Part shown: positions 62,380-64,000 of the stretch, one piece after another
Layout of the letters: each line of letters starts with the position of its first letter
How positions within the stretch are numbered: the first letter of the stretch is position 1
Translations under genes and position numbers: made by a program
Source of the DNA: Clostridiales bacterium
GTDB taxonomy: Bacteria; Bacillota; Clostridia; Christensenellales; UBA1242
NCBI GenBank assembly: GCA_015055605.1
Contig: SVHV01000003.1
Location: 41,499 to 105,498 of the forward strand
DNA length: 64,000 bases
Direction of reading: 5' to 3'
Notes under the pieces: generated by a model
Told to the model about the DNA's origin: nothing
The model's input: only the letters and a program-made list of their open reading frames with translations
Database searches by the model: none

Positions 62380-63033
62380 ATGAATATTCAAATGGCAGGA
62401 ATCAGAAATAAGGCAGATGCCCTAATGTGTGTAGAAATGGGAGTCAATATCATAGGACTCCTAGTAGGTCAAGCACACAATAGCGATGACTTTATCTCTC
62501 GTGAGGTGGCAAGAGAAATCAAACTAGCCCTACCATCAGGCATAAAAACAACCCTCATCACCCACCTCGAAGAGGCTACAGAAATCATTGATATTGCGAA
62601 ATTTATAGATGTTGACTATATTCAATTACATTCACATTTACCAGAGAGTGAGGTGGAGACAATCAGAAGAGAATTACCAGAAAAGAAAATCCTCAGACTC
62701 ATTCATATCGACAAGGACGGCAATCTACTCAATGATATAGATGCTATGAAAATAGCCGACTTTTACTTTACCGACAGCATCAATCTCAAGACTAATCAAG
62801 TAGGTGGCACAGGTCTTACCCACAACCTTGATACAGACAAGAGATTAGTAGAAACACTAGGCAAACCAGTCTTTATAGCAGGAGGACTAACACCTGAAAA
62901 TGTTGGTTATGCTGTGAAATACTGCAGACCTTACGGTGTAGATGTCAATAGTGGTTGTAGAGCAACTGACGGTAGCAGAGATAGAGAAAAAGTAAGACTT
63001 TTCGTAAAGAACGCCAGTCAATACGATAAATAA
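62380..63033 (+). CDS. TrpF-like (phosphoribosylanthranilate isomerase fold) protein lacking the catalytic Cys
   Basis: 217 residues from the ATG at 62380, with GGAGG five bases upstream; an in-frame ATG 48 bases earlier lacks a site. The fold is TrpF: NIQMAGIRNKADALMCVEMGVNIIGLL (strand 1 and helix), DYIQLHSHLPE, FYFTDSINLKTNQVGGTGLTHNLD (the acidic Asp position in TDS, phosphate loop GGTGLTH), FIAGGLTPENV, and GVDVNSGCRATDGSRDREKVRLFV. The general-base Cys of the usual K-I-C-G start is Ala here (Q-M-A-G). No trp genes neighbour it. It is probably a paralog with another isomerase or binding role. Terminator follows. Confidence 0.75.
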   Translation: MNIQMAGIRNKADALMCVEMGVNIIGLLVGQAHNSDDFISREVAREIKLALPSGIKTTLITHLEEATEIIDIAKFIDVDYIQLHSHLPESEVETIRRELPEKKILRLIHIDKDGNLLNDIDAMKIADFYFTDSINLKTNQVGGTGLTHNLDTDKRLVETLGKPVFIAGGLTPENVGYAVKYCRPYGVDVNSGCRATDGSRDREKVRLFVKNASQYDK

Positions 63034-63090
63034 TCTTACTGCCCAAAAAATAACTAAATTTAGCCAAAAAATAAACCTATAGTAAAACTC

Positions 63091-63133
63091 AAAAAAGAAC
63101 TCTATCCGACAGAACGGATAAAGTTCTTTTTTT
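63091..63133. terminator. Bidirectional terminator
   Basis: AAAAAAGAACT / AGTTCTTTTTT outer stem with inner ATCCG/CGGAT, T-run. Confidence 0.88.
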
Positions 63134-63174
63134 AAATCATATAATTATAAATAGTCTATATTTCGGCACTTATT

Positions 63175-63690
63175 TTACTGTGACTGCTCAGGCTTTTCCT
63201 CAAGCATTTCAGCATCTACACCCCAAACTAGTTCTCTAAGTTTATCTACAATATGCTTAGCACAATTAACATTATATACTGTATATGTAGTATCATTAGT
63301 TTTAATTCTTACATAGCCACGATTAGAAAAATATGGAGCGAACATAAATCTTAGATAACCCCTACCTCTGATAGAAACTATATCCTCAAAAGGCACTGTA
63401 TACTCAGAGTCTATATCCTGAAGCACTAGAGTTTCTCCGTCCTTAGAGATAGCTGTATTAGGTAACTTTTTGTCACGAGAATCACGAATAAGATTCTTGA
63501 TACCAAATACAATAAATAGCAGTCCAACCACACCAAAGATAGCACCTAATACAATAACTATAGTATAAGACCTATCTCCACCAAAAAACACTACTGCACC
63601 CATAACAAATGTAAATAATGCTAGTACGATATTTTGAATAAGCCAGTATGATGGCTCTCTACCCAGTCTCCTCTCAGCAACAACTTCCAT
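63175..63690 (-). CDS. Membrane protein with two helices and a PH-like domain
   Basis: 171 residues. Two transmembrane helices (about 17-38 and 44-66) form a hairpin, followed by a C-terminal beta-rich domain (about 78-155: ETLVLQDIDSEYTVPFEDIVSIRGRGY, YVRIKTNDTTYTVYNV, KHIVDKLREL) with the strand-strand-helix pattern of bacterial PH (YdbS/YokE-like) domains. The final helix is amphipathic. Ribosome binding site AGGAGAAAA upstream of ATG 63690. Cytoplasmic PH-like domains of this kind are common in Bacillota with unknown ligands. Confidence 0.72.
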   Translation of the reverse strand: MEVVAERRLGREPSYWLIQNIVLALFTFVMGAVVFFGGDRSYTIVIVLGAIFGVVGLLFIVFGIKNLIRDSRDKKLPNTAISKDGETLVLQDIDSEYTVPFEDIVSIRGRGYLRFMFAPYFSNRGYVRIKTNDTTYTVYNVNCAKHIVDKLRELVWGVDAEMLEEKPEQSQ

Positions 63691-63800
63691 ATATTTTCTC
63701 CTAAATAAATCGTATATAGTATAACATAATTTTTAAAAAAGGATAGCAAATAAGGGTATATAATAAAATTTATATAATACAGAAGATATACAATACACCA

Positions 63801-63835
63801 AAAAAATAAAAAAGACACCCGAAAGTGTCTTTAAT
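63801..63835 (-). terminator. Intrinsic terminator with UUCG loop
   Basis: On the minus strand AAAGACAC / GTGTCTTT around TTTCGG, followed by a long T-run. It would stop transcripts entering from beyond the right edge. Confidence 0.82.
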
Positions 63836-63910
63836 ATAGCAATACTAAAAGAGACCGTATACACCACAACCAGACATTATCTACCAAGTGCTCTGGTCTC
63901 ATTTAGAACT

Positions 63911-63936
63911 AAAAAAGGTCACCCGAAGGTGACCTC
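63911..63936 (-). terminator. Intrinsic terminator with C(UUCG)G loop
   Basis: Minus strand GGTCACC-TTCG-GGTGACC followed by six T; the C(UUCG)G tetraloop is one of the most stable known. Confidence 0.88.
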
Positions 63937-64000
63937 ATTTATTAACTTCTAAATAATGTAACTTAGTCTATCAATTACCTAATAAGCCTATTCTATCTTA

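Larger units (their letters stand above)
63691..64000. other. Non-coding right edge with stacked hairpins
   Basis: No ORF with a ribosome binding site in either direction. It contains the two UUCG-loop terminators and, between them, a stretch (63851-63900) whose ends GAGACC and GGTCTC pair; the 38 bases between are also partly self-complementary (ACCAGA 63869-63874 with TCTGGT 63892-63897). A small RNA is possible; I do not recognise it. Confidence 0.4.

Noticed and set aside
1..64000. tRNA, rRNA, CRISPR arrays, insertion sequences, integrases, attachment sites
   Set aside because: Looked for GTTCGA-type T-arms, regular spaced repeats, transposase or recombinase motifs and terminal inverted repeats; found none that hold up.

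Overview
The window is AT-rich chromosomal DNA of a strict or facultative anaerobe of the low-GC Bacillota, most likely class Clostridia (probably an uncultured gut lineage; this placement is inference). Evidence: class III (oxygen-sensitive) ribonucleotide reductase with its radical-SAM activase, a T-box leader in front of pheST, the clostridial order murB - PHP - whiA - dnaE - pfkA, AGGAGG-type ribosome binding sites, consensus sigma-A promoters and many U-tract hairpin terminators. Leu CTA and Arg AGA codons are very common, so CTAG is frequent. I saw no tRNA, rRNA, CRISPR array, IS element or integrase. The left edge cuts a possible type IV coupling protein (VirD4/TraG-like) C-terminus.

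Layout. 0.5-15.5 kb: thymidylate kinase, Ca2+ P-type ATPase, nrdG (apparently leaderless), convergent nrdD-trxB under NrdR-like boxes with NrdD fused to a glutaredoxin-like domain, a ROK glucokinase, a membrane-anchored metallo-beta-lactamase-fold protein, a nucleoside hydrolase and pheST. 15.5-18.4 kb: Phe T-box, argS, a 54-residue Cys-rich peptide gene and a small two-helix membrane protein behind a consensus promoter carrying a perfect 20-bp palindrome. 18.5-28.3 kb: one minus-strand operon for a surface glycopolymer: initiating phosphosugar transferase fused to a GT2, GT-D fold transferase, polymerase-like membrane protein fused to a TagF-like transferase, GT2, flippase, undecaprenyl diphosphate synthase and an O-antigen ligase/polymerase-like protein. 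28.3-33.5 kb: folD, an orphan RsgI-like anti-sigma protein, pepF, a GNAT and small proteins. 33.5-42 kb: murB, PHP, SseB-like, whiA, dnaE, pfkA and a degenerate Nudix-like protein. 42-47 kb: M1-type lipoprotein peptidase, DegV, an unknown protein, a small multidrug export family protein and MarR.

47.5-64 kb is the most unusual part: a 1579-residue protein with a CvpA-like membrane N-terminus and at least seven degenerate ~95-135-residue repeats; a U32 peptidase-family protein; a DUF1538 double-domain transporter with two downstream PII-like genes; a 656-residue exported, Thr/Gly/Ala-rich, probably abundant surface protein; an M14 carboxypeptidase-like protein likely acting on peptidoglycan peptides; a low-complexity protein; a TrpF-like protein lacking the catalytic cysteine; and, at the right edge, two UUCG-loop terminators flanking a structured non-coding stretch.

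Starts were reassigned where a ribosome binding site argued for it (argS, the 310-aa unknown, the small multidrug export protein, U32, the downstream PII-like gene, the surface protein, the TrpF-like gene and the 107-aa ORF). All functional calls are from reading motifs; no database search was run.
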